Source of the DNA: Burkholderia sp. NRF60-BP8
GTDB lineage: Bacteria; Pseudomonadota; Gammaproteobacteria; Burkholderiales; Burkholderiaceae
NCBI RefSeq assembly: GCF_001522585.2
Contig: NZ_CP013372.1
Span: forward strand, 2,737,148 to 2,801,147
Length of the DNA: 64,000 bases
Reading direction: 5' to 3'
In this document: positions 1 through 11,031 of the stretch, in pieces
How the letters are laid out: each line of letters begins with the position of its first letter
Numbering within the stretch: position 1 is the first letter of the stretch
Made by a program: the position numbers and the translations under genes
Notes under the pieces: generated by a model
The model's input: the letters and a program-made list of their open reading frames with translations, nothing else
What the model was told of the DNA's origin: nothing
The model's database searches: none

Positions 1-1130
1 TCCCACGCGGCTTGCGACAGCCCCGCGCCGCCGAAGAAATACAGCTTCACGCGCGAGAAGAACGTGTCGCGCAACGCGGCATCGCGTTCGAGCGCGGCGG
101 TCAGCTCCTCCCAGCCCTTCGGCACGTTGAAGTAGATCGTCGGCGCGATCTCGCGCAGGTTGCGCACGGTTTCGTCAAAACGGCCGGGCATCGGGCGGCC
201 GTCGTCGATATACAGCGTGCCGCCGTTGTACAGCGCGATGCCGAGGTTGTGACTGCCGCCGAACGTGTGGTTCCACGGCAACCAGTCCACCAGCACCGGC
301 GGTTCGCGCGTGAGTTCGGGCATCGTCTGGCGCAGCATCTGCTGGTTGCTGCACAGCATCCGGTGCGTGGTCGGCACGGCCTTCGGCAGCTTCGTCGAAC
401 CGGACGTGAACAGGATCTTCGCGAGATGGTCGGGGCCGACCGCATCGTGAATCGCGTCGATCGTGCGCGGAGCGGTGGCGAGCAGGCGCGACAGCGGCAC
501 CGCGCGGCCCGCGCCGCGGGTGTCGGCATGCTCCTGTGCATCGGCATCGCGGGCGACGATCAGCGCCGCATCGGCCGGCAGCGTCGCGTCGAGCGCGCGC
601 GCGAACGGTGCGCGCTCCGCGACGAACACCGCACCCGGCCGCAGCACGCCGAGCGTGTGACGCAGCTTGCCGTAGTCGGTCGACACCAGCGAATACGCGG
701 GCGAGATCGGCGAGTACGGCACGCCGGCCAGCATCGCCGCGAACATCAGCTGCAGATGCTCGAGATCGTTGCCGGACAGCACCGCGAGCGGACGGTCGGC
801 CGACAGCCCGAGATCGACGAGGCCCTGGCCGAGCGCGCGCGCGCGTTCGAGCATCCGCGCGTACGTGATCTCGATCCAGCGCCCGTCGGCGCCGCGCCGC
901 GCGGCCAGCACGCGGTCGGGGTGCGCTTGCGCGCCGCGCACGAGGCAGTCGGTGAGGCGCGTCGGATAATCGCCGAGCGGCTCGCGCGAGCGCAGGTACC
1001 AGGTGCCGTCATCGTCACGGCGAATCTCGGCCGCGCCGACCGCGACGGCGGCCGCGCGATAGCGCACGCCGCCCGTGTCGGCCGCCGACCCGCCGGCGGG
1101 GTGCGAGACGTTCATCGTGACCTCGCTCAT
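1..1130 (-). CDS. fcs: Feruloyl-CoA synthase, N-terminal part (cut by window edge)
   Basis: ATP-dependent activation of ferulate and related hydroxycinnamates to CoA thioesters, the first step of their degradation in the cytoplasm. About 376 residues are visible from the ATG; the C-terminal part lies beyond position 1. The frame is open to the edge. An adenylate-forming enzyme motif, [16 protein letters not shown], lies near residues 237-252, followed by [11 protein letters not shown], both typical of this acyl-CoA synthetase family. The ATG overlaps the stop of the aldehyde dehydrogenase gene as ATGA, so translation is probably coupled. With ech and vdh beside it, ferulate is the most likely substrate; coumarate or caffeate could also be used. 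Confidence 0.9.
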   Translation of the reverse strand, partial: MSEVTMNVSHPAGGSAADTGGVRYRAAAVAVGAAEIRRDDDGTWYLRSREPLGDYPTRLTDCLVRGAQAHPDRVLAARRGADGRWIEITYARMLERARALGQGLVDLGLSADRPLAVLSGNDLEHLQLMFAAMLAGVPYSPISPAYSLVSTDYGKLRHTLGVLRPGAVFVAERAPFARALDATLPADAALIVARDADAQEHADTRGAGRAVPLSRLLATAPRTIDAIHDAVGPDHLAKILFTSGSTKLPKAVPTTHRMLCSNQQMLRQTMPELTREPPVLVDWLPWNHTFGGSHNLGIALYNGGTLYIDDGRPMPGRFDETVRNLREIAPTIYFNVPKGWEELTAALERDAALRDTFFSRVKLYFFGGAGLSQAAW

Positions 1131-2575
1131 ATCGGGTAGTGCCGCGGCGCGGTCTGCACGGTGATCCAGCGCAGTTCGGTGAATTCGGCGATCGACGCAC
1201 GGCTGCCGAAGCGGCCGTAGCCGCTCGCCTTCGTGCCGCCGAACGGCATCTGCGCTTCGTCGTGCACGGTCGGCCCGTTGATGTGGCAAATCCCCGATTC
1301 GATCCGCCGTGCGACCGCCATCGCACGTGCGACGTCGCGGCTGAACACGCTCGCCGACAGCCCGAACTCGCTGTCGTTCGCGAGCGCGACCGCGTCGTCG
1401 TCGCTATCCGCACGCAGGATGGCGACGACCGGCGCGAACGACTCCTCGCGATAGAGCCGCATGTCGCGCGTGACGCCGTCGACGATCGCGGGCTGCATCG
1501 TCGCGCCTTCCACACGGCAGCCGAGCGGCAGTTGCGCGCCGTGCGCACGCGCATCCTCGACCAGCGACGCCGCGCGCGCGGCGGCCCGCGCATCGACCAT
1601 CGTGCCGAGCGGACGGCCGGCCAGCGGATCACCCGCGACCAGCGTGCGCGCCTTCGCGGCGAGCCGTTCGACGAGCGCATCGGCGATCGGCCGCGCGGCG
1701 ATCACGCGCTCGGTCGACATGCAGATCTGCCCCTGGTTGAAGAATGCGCCGAATGCGATCGCGTCGACGGCCGCGTCGAGATCCGCGTCGTCGAGCACCA
1801 GCACCGGCGCCTTGCCCCCGAGTTCGAGCAGCACGGGCTTCAGGTGCGCGGCCGCATGGCGCGCGACGATGCGGCCGACGTGCGTCGACCCGGTGAAGTT
1901 GATCCGCTTCACGTGCGGATGCGCGATCATCCGCTCGACGAGTTCCGGTGCGTCGGCCGCCGCGTGCATGATCACGTTCACCACGCCCGCACCGAGCCCC
2001 GCTTCGTCAAGCACCGCGCCGATCAGCGCATGCACGCCCGGGCACGCCTCGGACGCCTTCAGCACGACCGTGTTGCCGCACGCGAGCGGCATCGCCAGCG
2101 CGCGCGTGCCGAGGATCACCGGCGCGTTCCACGGCGCGATGCCGAGCACCACGCCGCACGGCACGCGCATCGCGAGCGCGAGATTGCCCGGTACGTCGGA
2201 CGGAATCACGTCGCCGGCGATCTGCGTCGTCATCGACGCGGCCTCGCGCAGCATGTTCGCCGCGAGCGTCACGTTGAAGCCGAGCCAGCCGGGCGTCGCG
2301 CCGGTTTCGGCGACGCCGGTTTCGATGAACGCGTCGATGCGCGCATCCATCAGGTCGGCCGCCTTCAGCAGCCGGCGGCGCCGCTCGGTCGGCGCGAGCG
2401 CCGCCCACGCCGGGAACGCGCGGTGCGCGGCGTCGATCGCCGCGTCGGCGTCGGCGATGCCGGCCGCCGGCGCGCGCGACGCGAGCGCGCCCGTCGCGGG
2501 GTTGAGGCGGTCGAAGGTCCGCCCGTCGCGGGCGGCGCACCACTCGCCGCCGATCAGCATCCGTCTGTCGGTCAT
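1127..2575 (-). CDS. vdh: Vanillin dehydrogenase (aldehyde dehydrogenase family)
   Basis: A 482-residue NAD(P)-dependent aldehyde dehydrogenase that should oxidise vanillin (or 4-hydroxybenzaldehyde), released by the hydratase/lyase, to vanillate. The general base Glu is in LELGGKAP, the nucleophilic Cys in FNQGQICMSTERV, and the cofactor-binding part has the GSTHVGR motif. Length is normal for the family. It sits between ech and fcs on the same strand, 71 bp after ech and overlapping fcs by 4 bp. The family alone would only give 'aldehyde dehydrogenase'; vanillin as substrate is inferred from the neighbours. Confidence 0.9.
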   Translation of the reverse strand: MTDRRMLIGGEWCAARDGRTFDRLNPATGALASRAPAAGIADADAAIDAAHRAFPAWAALAPTERRRRLLKAADLMDARIDAFIETGVAETGATPGWLGFNVTLAANMLREAASMTTQIAGDVIPSDVPGNLALAMRVPCGVVLGIAPWNAPVILGTRALAMPLACGNTVVLKASEACPGVHALIGAVLDEAGLGAGVVNVIMHAAADAPELVERMIAHPHVKRINFTGSTHVGRIVARHAAAHLKPVLLELGGKAPVLVLDDADLDAAVDAIAFGAFFNQGQICMSTERVIAARPIADALVERLAAKARTLVAGDPLAGRPLGTMVDARAAARAASLVEDARAHGAQLPLGCRVEGATMQPAIVDGVTRDMRLYREESFAPVVAILRADSDDDAVALANDSEFGLSASVFSRDVARAMAVARRIESGICHINGPTVHDEAQMPFGGTKASGYGRFGSRASIAEFTELRWITVQTAPRHYPI

Positions 2576-2646
2576 GTCGTCTCCTGCCTTGCCTGTCTCT
2601 TGGGATTACACCGGCGGTGACGCCGGCGGCTGCGTCGGCGCTTGTC

Positions 2647-3477
2647 TCAGCGCTTGTATGCCTGCAGGCCCGGCTTGATCGTCTTGTCGTCGAGGAACTG
2701 CTTCAGCCCCTGCTCGCGGCCGCGCTCCGGGTCGCGCAGCTGCGCCTGGTCGAGCTTCGCATACAGGTAATCCTCGCACTGTTCCCACGTGAGCTCGCGC
2801 GACCGCTTGAAGCCGTGCTTCGCGGCGCGCAGCACGACCGGGTTCTTGTCCATCAGCCGCGCGGCGAGCGCGATCGTCGCGTCGCGCAGGCCGGCGAGCG
2901 GCACGCTGCTGTTCACGAGGCCCATTTCAGCCGCTTCCGCGCCGGTGAACGTGTCGCCGGTCATGATGTAGTGCAGCGCGCGGCGATGCCCGACCGTATC
3001 CGCCATCGCCTTGCTGACGAGGTTGCCCGGCGGGATGCCCCAGTTGATCTCCGACAGCCCGAACACCGCTTCGTCCGCCGCGATCGCGAGATCGCACGCG
3101 ACGAGCGGCGAGAACCCGCCGCCGAAGCACCAGCCGTTCACCATAGCGATCGTCGGCTTGTTGTACATCCGCAGGCGGCGCCACTGCCATTCCGATGCGT
3201 CGCGGCGCACCTTTTCCTGCAGCGCGTCGGGGCCGCCGTCGATCTCGCGGAAATATTCCTTCAGATCCATGCCGGCCGTCCACGCGGCGCCCGCGCCGGT
3301 CAGCACCAGTACCTTCGCCTCGTCGTCGAACTCGATCGCGTCGAGGACGTCCAGCATCTCCCGGTTCAGCGTCGGGCTCATTGCGTTGCGCTTCTCGGGA
3401 CGGTTCAGCGTGACCCACGCGATGCCGGCCTCCACCTTCACTTCAACGGTCTGCCAGCGATTGTCGTACTTGCTCAT
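2647..3477 (-). CDS. ech: Feruloyl-CoA hydratase/lyase (p-hydroxycinnamoyl-CoA hydratase/lyase)
   Basis: A 276-residue crotonase-fold enzyme that hydrates feruloyl-CoA and cleaves the product to vanillin and acetyl-CoA. The start chosen is the ATG of MSKYDNRWQTVEVKV; the reading frame extends upstream, but that extension runs through the operator region and looks non-coding. Oxyanion-hole regions are visible as AWTAGMDLKEYF and NGWCFGGGFSPL, and the segment EINWGIPPGNLVSKA is characteristic of the hydratase/lyase subgroup. It is first in the operon ech-vdh-fcs, directly downstream of a perfect inverted repeat that probably controls it. Confidence 0.93.
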   Translation of the reverse strand: MSKYDNRWQTVEVKVEAGIAWVTLNRPEKRNAMSPTLNREMLDVLDAIEFDDEAKVLVLTGAGAAWTAGMDLKEYFREIDGGPDALQEKVRRDASEWQWRRLRMYNKPTIAMVNGWCFGGGFSPLVACDLAIAADEAVFGLSEINWGIPPGNLVSKAMADTVGHRRALHYIMTGDTFTGAEAAEMGLVNSSVPLAGLRDATIALAARLMDKNPVVLRAAKHGFKRSRELTWEQCEDYLYAKLDQAQLRDPERGREQGLKQFLDDKTIKPGLQAYKR

Positions 3478-3544
3478 GTCTGTTCCTGTCGTTCGTTCCT
3501 GTGCGATTCGGTGCGCAGCATCCCTGCTGCGGACGACTTCATTT

Positions 3545-3565
3545 AATATCAGGCTACCTGATATT
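3545..3565. promoter_or_regulatory. Operator-like inverted repeat of the ferulate operon
   Basis: AATATCAGG-CTA-CCTGATATT is a perfect 9-bp inverted repeat with a 3-bp spacer, 68 bp upstream of the ech start codon in the 232-bp gap between ech and the MarR gene. Size and symmetry fit a MarR dimer site. Known FerR/CouR-type MarR repressors are released by hydroxycinnamoyl-CoA esters; that this site is bound by the neighbouring MarR protein is inference. The rest of the gap is GC-rich and shows nothing else. Confidence 0.7.
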
Positions 3566-3709
3566 GCAAGCGGCACGAGCGCCGGTGTAAACCCGGAGCG
3601 GAAAGCGGGGAAAGCGTCGGGGAAATCGGGGAGCGGTCGGGCGAGCGCCGCGGGCGCGTACGAAGCGAGCGGGCCCGGCGGGCCCGCGTCGCGGCAATCG
3701 AGGAAGCGG

Positions 3710-4246
3710 TCAGCCGCGCAGGTTGCGCGAGAACAGTTCGAGCGCGCGCTGCACGTGCGCGGCGTCATCGGCCGAGATGTCGCCGAGCATGCGCGCCTCG
3801 AGCGGGCGCAGCACGGCTTCGCATTCGCGCAGCATCGCCGCGCCTGCATCAGTCAGCGTCAGCAGGATGATGCGGCCGTGCGACGGGTCGGCTTCGCGCG
3901 TGACGAAACCGCGCGCGGCCATCACGCTCATCACCTCGTTCGCCGATTGCGGCGTGATCCACGAGCGCTCGGCCAACTGCGCGTTCGACGATGCGCCGCG
4001 CGCCTCGAGCACCGACAGCGCCGTGTATTGCGCGAGCGTGATGCCGAGCGGCGCGAGCGCATCGGTCATGTGACGGCGCAGCAGCCGGTCGAGGCCGCCG
4101 ATCACGTAGGTCAGGCGTTGTTGCACGCGCGCTTTCGGCTTGTCGCCCGTCGCGCGGGCGTTCTTCACGGCGTTCTTCACGGCGTCTGCCGTGGCGCGCG
4201 TGGCAGCGTTTTTCGGATTCGCGGGCTTGGTCGGTGCGGAACTCAT
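3710..4246 (-). CDS. MarR-family regulator of the ferulate operon
   Basis: A 178-residue protein with a basic, alanine-rich N-terminal tail (about residues 1-45) followed by a MarR winged-helix domain: SSNAQLAERSWITPQSANEVMSVMAARGFVTREADPSHGRIILLTLT contains the recognition helix and the wing with its DxxxGR-like turn. MarR proteins of hydroxycinnamate operons (FerR, CouR) repress until a feruloyl- or coumaroyl-CoA ligand binds. Location upstream of ech on the same strand, with a perfect palindrome in the gap, supports that role. The N-terminal tail is longer than usual for the family. Confidence 0.82.
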   Translation of the reverse strand: MSSAPTKPANPKNAATRATADAVKNAVKNARATGDKPKARVQQRLTYVIGGLDRLLRRHMTDALAPLGITLAQYTALSVLEARGASSNAQLAERSWITPQSANEVMSVMAARGFVTREADPSHGRIILLTLTDAGAAMLRECEAVLRPLEARMLGDISADDAAHVQRALELFSRNLRG

Positions 4247-4424
4247 GGCGCTGGCGGGATGGAATTGCGGGCCATCTTACCAGCAGGCGGGGAGAGGGAC
4301 GGATGTTCGGAGATGACGGTCGGCCGCCGTGCGCTCGTGCATGTGCGGCGGATCGCGGGCCTGACCGCGAAGTCCGCCGCGTCGGCAGGATCCCATGGAC
4401 GGGAACCCGTATGCGACGACGCGA

Positions 4425-5327
4425 TCAACCGTGCGGCGTGCCCGCGAACCGCGCGGTCGGCAGCCCCGCATGCCGCGTCTGCGTGACGAACACGCCGCCC
4501 GCGTGCGCGTCGCCGGCCAGCGCGTCGTCGCTCAGCCCGACACGCGCACTCGTCACGTACAACCGGCCTTCACCATCGATCGCGACGCAACTCGGCTGCG
4601 CGGTCGGCACCTCGACGCGGTCCGTCTCGGTCCCGTACAGCCCATAACGCACCACCCTTCGGCCGCCCCACTGCGCGTTCCACAGCCCACCGTCGCGATC
4701 GACGATCGAGCCGTCCGGATCGCCGTCCGCATCCGTCAGCCGCGCGAACGGCCGCACGTTCGCGACGTCGCCACCGGCACGGTAATCGCACACGAGAATC
4801 TCGCGCACCAGCGAATCGCAGAAATACAGCTTCGTGCCGTCCGGCGAGAACCCGATGCTGTTCGCGATCGCGGCCGGCGGCAACGCGAGCCGTTCGAGCG
4901 TGAGATCGGGATTGAGCCGGTAGAACCCGCCGATCGCGCGCGGCGGCTCGGCGCCCTCGTCCTTCATCCCGAACACGAATGCGCCGAACGGATCGCAGCG
5001 CCCGTCGTTCAGCCGCGTGGGCAGATCGGGCTCGACGTCGACGATCCGCGTGAATGCGCCACGGCGCAGGTCGAAGAACGCGAGATGGGTCGCGAGCCCG
5101 ACGAGCAGCACGTCCGGGTCGTCGGTCAGCGCGAAGCACGCGAGCCGTTCGGGCATCGGCCATTGCGTGAGGTCCGAACCGTCCGCGCGGCAGCGCCACA
5201 GCTGCGCGCCCTCGATGTCCACCCAGTACAGCGCGTGCGTCCTGTCGCACCACGTCGCGCCTTCGCCGAGCGTGTTGCGGCTGTCGACCAGCAGCGCCGC
5301 CGCCGTGCCCGGTTGAGTCTGTTGCAT
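4425..5327 (-). CDS. SMP-30/gluconolactonase family sugar lactonase, probable L-arabinolactonase
   Basis: A 300-residue six-bladed beta-propeller lactonase that should hydrolyse L-arabino-gamma-lactone to L-arabonate. Metal-ligand motifs of the SMP-30 family are present: LGEGATW (Glu), LNDGRCDPFGAF (Asn), NSIGFSPDG (Asn) and DPDGSIVDRDGGLW (Asp). The ATG giving MQQTQPGT is chosen over an upstream TTG, which has no good ribosome-binding site. It is the last gene of the arabinose cluster, 51 bp after araH. The family also holds gluconolactonases and xylonolactonases; arabinose is inferred from the neighbours. Confidence 0.85.
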   Translation of the reverse strand: MQQTQPGTAAALLVDSRNTLGEGATWCDRTHALYWVDIEGAQLWRCRADGSDLTQWPMPERLACFALTDDPDVLLVGLATHLAFFDLRRGAFTRIVDVEPDLPTRLNDGRCDPFGAFVFGMKDEGAEPPRAIGGFYRLNPDLTLERLALPPAAIANSIGFSPDGTKLYFCDSLVREILVCDYRAGGDVANVRPFARLTDADGDPDGSIVDRDGGLWNAQWGGRRVVRYGLYGTETDRVEVPTAQPSCVAIDGEGRLYVTSARVGLSDDALAGDAHAGGVFVTQTRHAGLPTARFAGTPHG

Positions 5328-5378
5328 GCCGTCTCCCGATATTGGTCGTAAGTACAAGCGGCCGCGCGTGGGTCGAAG

Positions 5379-6407
5379 TCAGATCTTCATCGCGCGCCGC
5401 TGGTTGCGACGATACTGGTCGAACAGCACCGCGAGCAACAGAATTCCGCCGCGTATCAGATATTGGTAAAAGGTCGGCACGTTCAGCAGGCTCATCGCGT
5501 CCTGCACGGAGCCCATGATCAGCACGCCCACCAGCACGCCCGAGATCGTCGCGACGCCGCCCGTCAGCGACACGCCGCCGAGCACGCACGCGGAGATCAC
5601 GCCGAGCTCGAGGCCGACCGACGTCTTCGGATCGCCGAGGCTCATCCGCGACGCGAGCATCACGCCGGCAAAGCCCGTCACGAGCCCCTGCAGCACGAAC
5701 ACGGCGATCTTGATGCGCATCACCGGCAGCCCCGCGAGCAGCGCGGCCTCGCCGTTGCCGCCGACGGCCAGCACGTTCTTGCCGAACACCGTCTTGCGCA
5801 GCAGGAAGCCGAACACGACGAAGCCGACGATGTTGCTCCAGATCGGGTACGAGATGCCGAGGAACGACCCGCCGCCGAGATCGAAGAAGCGCTCCTCGGA
5901 GATCATCACCGCGTCGCCGTTCGACGTGATGAACGCGAGCCCGCGCACGACTTCCATCATCGCGAGCGTGACGATCAGCGAGTTGATCCGGTAGCGCGCG
6001 ATCAGCACGCCGTTCACGAGCCCGACCGCGCCGCCCGCGAGCACGCCGGCCGCGATGCCGAGCACGACGCTGTGCGTCGCGGTGATCAGCGTCGACGCGA
6101 CGACGCCCGCGAACGCGACGATCGACGCGACCGACAGGTCGACCTCGCCGAGCGCGAGCACGAACATCATCGTCACCGCGATCGAGCCGATCAGCGTGAC
6201 CGACAGCAGCAGGCCCTGGATGTTGCGCGGCGTGAGGAAGTCCGGCACCGTCAGCGACAGCGTCGCGAACAGCACGAGAAACACCATCACGATGCCGGAG
6301 CGGTTGATCAGCTGCCACACGCCGCCGCGCGGGCGTGCGGGCGTGGCGGCGGCGGCGGCCGCATCCGGGGACGGGGAGGTACGTTGAGGTTGCATTGCCT
6401 GGCTCAT
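5379..6407 (-). CDS. araH: L-arabinose ABC transporter permease
   Basis: A 342-residue inner-membrane permease of the CUT2 sugar transporter class (RbsC/AraH family). About ten hydrophobic segments begin near residue 37 (SGIVMVFLVLFATLSLTV). The family signature region GGVSLTGGVATISGVLVGVLIMGSVQDAMSLLN lies near residues 270-305. The N-terminal 30 residues are Ala/Pro-rich and cytoplasmic. It lies between araG (30 bp upstream) and the lactonase gene and would form the homodimeric channel of the AraFGH importer. Confidence 0.9.
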   Translation of the reverse strand: MSQAMQPQRTSPSPDAAAAAATPARPRGGVWQLINRSGIVMVFLVLFATLSLTVPDFLTPRNIQGLLLSVTLIGSIAVTMMFVLALGEVDLSVASIVAFAGVVASTLITATHSVVLGIAAGVLAGGAVGLVNGVLIARYRINSLIVTLAMMEVVRGLAFITSNGDAVMISEERFFDLGGGSFLGISYPIWSNIVGFVVFGFLLRKTVFGKNVLAVGGNGEAALLAGLPVMRIKIAVFVLQGLVTGFAGVMLASRMSLGDPKTSVGLELGVISACVLGGVSLTGGVATISGVLVGVLIMGSVQDAMSLLNVPTFYQYLIRGGILLLAVLFDQYRRNQRRAMKI

Positions 6408-6437
6408 ATCAGTTGCTTTCCGGTTGACTGCTCGCCG

Positions 6438-7985
6438 CTAGCGCGGCAGCGCGAGCTTGATCAGCGCGTCGGGCGTCGCGTGCGCCTTCGCGACCTCGCC
6501 CGCGATCCGCCCTTCCTTCATCACGACGATGCGGTCCGACACGCCGATCACCTCGGCCAGATCGCTCGACACGAGGATCACCGTGCGGCCCGCTTCCGCG
6601 AGTTCGTAGAACAGGTTGTAGATTTCCGCGCGCGCACCGACGTCGATGCCGCGCGTCGGCTCGTCCATCAGGAACACGTCGATGCGCTCGGCCAGCCAGC
6701 GCGCGAGCACGACCTTCTGCTGATTGCCGCCCGACAGCGCGCCGATCGGCGTTTCGCCGTCGCGGGTCTTGATCGCGAGCCGCTCGATGTATTGTTGCGC
6801 GAGCTCGCGTTCGCGCCGCCCGTCGAGCAGCACGCGCGCCGGGCTGAAATGACGCCGCGCGCTGATGTTCAGGTTGTCGGCCACCGACGCGATCGCGACG
6901 ATGCCTTCCTGCTTGCGGTCTTCCGGGCACAGCGCGATGCCGGCGCGCACCGCGTCGCGCGGGCTGCCGAACGCCACCCGCTTGCCGTTCAGCTCGACGT
7001 ACCCGGCGCTCGGCCGCACCGCGCCGTACAGCAGCTTCATCAGCTCCGAACGGCCCGCGCCGACGAGCCCGAAGAAGCCGACGATCTCGCCGCGCCGCGC
7101 GGCGAACGACACGGGCTCGGCCAACCCCGGCCCCGTCAGCCCCTTCGCTTCGATCAGCACGTCGCCGGCCGGGCGCGGCCGATAGCCGTACACGTCCTCG
7201 ATCGAACGGCCGACCATGCAGCCGATCAGCCGGTCGCGGTCGAGATCGGCGACGGATTCGAACGTGTCGATGCGGCGACCGTCGCGAAACACCGTCACGC
7301 GGTCGCACAGTTCGTAGACTTCCTCCATCCGGTGCGTGACGTAGATGATCGCGCGGCCTTCCGCGCGCAGCGCGCGGATGATCCGGAACAGTTGCGTGGT
7401 TTCGCGCGCGGACAGCGAACTCGTCGGTTCGTCGAACGCGATCACGCGCGCGTCGCGCATCAGCGCCTTGCCGATCTCGATCATCTGGCGCTGGCCGATC
7501 GACAGATACTTCACCGGGATGCCCGGATCGATGTGCTCGCCGAGCCGCTCCAGCGCATCGAGCGCGCGCGCGGCGAGCGCACGCTCGTCGACCACGCCGA
7601 GCCGGCTCGGCAATTGCCCGAGCATCAGGTTTTCCGCGACCGTCAGCTCGGGCACCAGATGCAGCTCCTGGTAGATGATCGCGATGCCGGCCTCGAGCGC
7701 CGCGCGCGTCGACGCGAAGCGCTGCACCGTGCCGTTCAGCGTCAGCGTGCCGGCCTGCGGCTGGTTCACGCCGGACAGCACCTTCAGCAGCGTCGATTTC
7801 CCGGCGCCGTTTTCGCCCATCAGCCCGTGCACTTCGCCCGCACGCACCGACAGCGACACCGCGTCGAGCGCACGCACGCCCGGAAACGTCACGGTGATGC
7901 CGTCGAGCGCGAGCAGCGGGCCGTCCGGCGGCGTGGCCGCTTCGGCGTCGTGGCCGGACGCGGCCGTCATCGTCTGCATCGTCAT
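6438..7985 (-). CDS. araG: L-arabinose ABC transporter ATP-binding protein, two nucleotide-binding domains
   Basis: A 515-residue duplicated ATPase of CUT2 sugar importers. The N-terminal domain has Walker [10 protein letters not shown] (residues 57-65), signature [16 protein letters not shown] and Walker [12 protein letters not shown]. The C-terminal domain has the degenerate P-loop GLVGAGRS, signature [15 protein letters not shown] and [12 protein letters not shown]; the degenerate second P-loop is normal for MglA/AraG proteins. It has a 20-residue N-terminal tail before the first domain. Gene order araF-araG-araH with 20-30 bp gaps indicates one operon. Confidence 0.93.
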   Translation of the reverse strand: MTMQTMTAASGHDAEAATPPDGPLLALDGITVTFPGVRALDAVSLSVRAGEVHGLMGENGAGKSTLLKVLSGVNQPQAGTLTLNGTVQRFASTRAALEAGIAIIYQELHLVPELTVAENLMLGQLPSRLGVVDERALAARALDALERLGEHIDPGIPVKYLSIGQRQMIEIGKALMRDARVIAFDEPTSSLSARETTQLFRIIRALRAEGRAIIYVTHRMEEVYELCDRVTVFRDGRRIDTFESVADLDRDRLIGCMVGRSIEDVYGYRPRPAGDVLIEAKGLTGPGLAEPVSFAARRGEIVGFFGLVGAGRSELMKLLYGAVRPSAGYVELNGKRVAFGSPRDAVRAGIALCPEDRKQEGIVAIASVADNLNISARRHFSPARVLLDGRRERELAQQYIERLAIKTRDGETPIGALSGGNQQKVVLARWLAERIDVFLMDEPTRGIDVGARAEIYNLFYELAEAGRTVILVSSDLAEVIGVSDRIVVMKEGRIAGEVAKAHATPDALIKLALPR

Positions 7986-8006
7986 CGCGTTCTCGCCTCG
8001 CCCCGC

Positions 8007-9020
8007 TCAGATGCCGAGTTCGGCGCGCACGGCCTGCCAGTTCGCGCGCGTCATCAGCTTGCCGCTCGTCTGCGTGTCGGCGGGCGGCACCTTGCCGTTA
8101 CGGATCCAGTCGACGAGGTTCTGCGTGCTGTCCTTGCCGTGGTTCGTCGAGCTGACCGCGATCGTCCCGTAGAAGCCGGTCGGCTCCTTCTTCTGGAATT
8201 CCGCGAACGCCTCGCCCGCGCCGTTGATGCCGACGCCGATCACGTCGGCCGCCGGGATGTGCAGCTGTTCGGTCGCGCGCACCGCGCCGAGCACGGTTTC
8301 CTCGTTGAGCGCGTAGATCACCCACTTCTTCACGTTCGGATGGCGGGCGAGCACCGGCGCCGCCGCGCTGAAGCCGCCTTCGTCGTCGGTCGTCTTCTGC
8401 GGCGCATCGAAGATGTTCTCCTTGCGGAAGCCGTTCGCGAGCAGCGCCTGCGTCGCGCCGTCGGTGCGCAGCTTCGCCGTCGGCAGCTCGTAGTTGGTGA
8501 CGCGCAGCGCGCCGACTTCCTCCGGCTTCCAGCCGCGGCGTTTCATCTCGTCGGCGATCGCCTGGCCGACCTGGTTGCCGATCTTGGTCGCCGACATCCC
8601 GAGGTGCGGCACGTTCGGCAGCGGCTTGCCGGTCGAGTCGACGAGCTGGTCGTCGACCGTCACGAACTTCATGTTGTAGCGCTTCGCGCGCGACGCGATC
8701 GCCGGCCCGAGGCGCACGTCCGGCGCGCAGATCACGAAGCCCTGCGCGCCCTGCGAGCCGAGGTTGTCGATCGCGGCCAGCACCTTCTCGCCGTCCGGCG
8801 TGCCGATCTTCACGACCGAGAAGTTCTCCTTCTGGCCGAGCGCGGCAGCGGCGTTCTGTTCGTTGATGAACCATGCCTGCTCGGGCATCTTCACGAGGAA
8901 GCCGATCTTCAGCGGCGCATCGGCGCGCGCGGCGCCCTGCATGCCGAGCGGTGCGATGCAGAGCGCGGCGAGCAGCGCGCGCAGGGTATGTCGGCGAATC
9001 GTTTGGTTCGTGCGGTTCAT
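8007..9020 (-). CDS. araF: Periplasmic L-arabinose-binding protein
   Basis: A 337-residue type I periplasmic binding protein. A signal peptide covers about residues 1-33 (basic MNRTNQTIRRH, hydrophobic core, cleavage after an Ala-rich stretch). The mature part starts LKIGFLVKMPEQAWFINEQ and contains KIGTPDGEKVLAAID, FVICAPDVRLGPAI and VIGVGINGAGEAFAEF, which closely follow the E. coli AraF pattern rather than RbsB or MglB. It delivers the sugar to AraG/AraH encoded just downstream. D-galactose may also be bound, as in other AraF proteins. Confidence 0.93.
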   Translation of the reverse strand: MNRTNQTIRRHTLRALLAALCIAPLGMQGAARADAPLKIGFLVKMPEQAWFINEQNAAAALGQKENFSVVKIGTPDGEKVLAAIDNLGSQGAQGFVICAPDVRLGPAIASRAKRYNMKFVTVDDQLVDSTGKPLPNVPHLGMSATKIGNQVGQAIADEMKRRGWKPEEVGALRVTNYELPTAKLRTDGATQALLANGFRKENIFDAPQKTTDDEGGFSAAAPVLARHPNVKKWVIYALNEETVLGAVRATEQLHIPAADVIGVGINGAGEAFAEFQKKEPTGFYGTIAVSSTNHGKDSTQNLVDWIRNGKVPPADTQTSGKLMTRANWQAVRAELGI

Positions 9021-9097
9021 GCGTGTCTCCTTGTAATGGCTTGGGTCTTCAACATCCGTCGTGCTCATCGCTCGCGTTGGCGCGCGCCGGCACAGTG

Positions 9098-10982
<1,885 letters not shown>

Positions 10983-11031
10983 GGTTGGTCCTGCATCAGT
11001 CGAATCGGCGTTCAGCCGGAAAACAAGGCGT

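Noticed and set aside
12..1139. Long plus-strand open frame opposite fcs
   Set aside because: Its product is an Arg/His-rich, family-less sequence typical of the antisense of GC-rich genes; the minus strand encodes a clear acyl-CoA synthetase.
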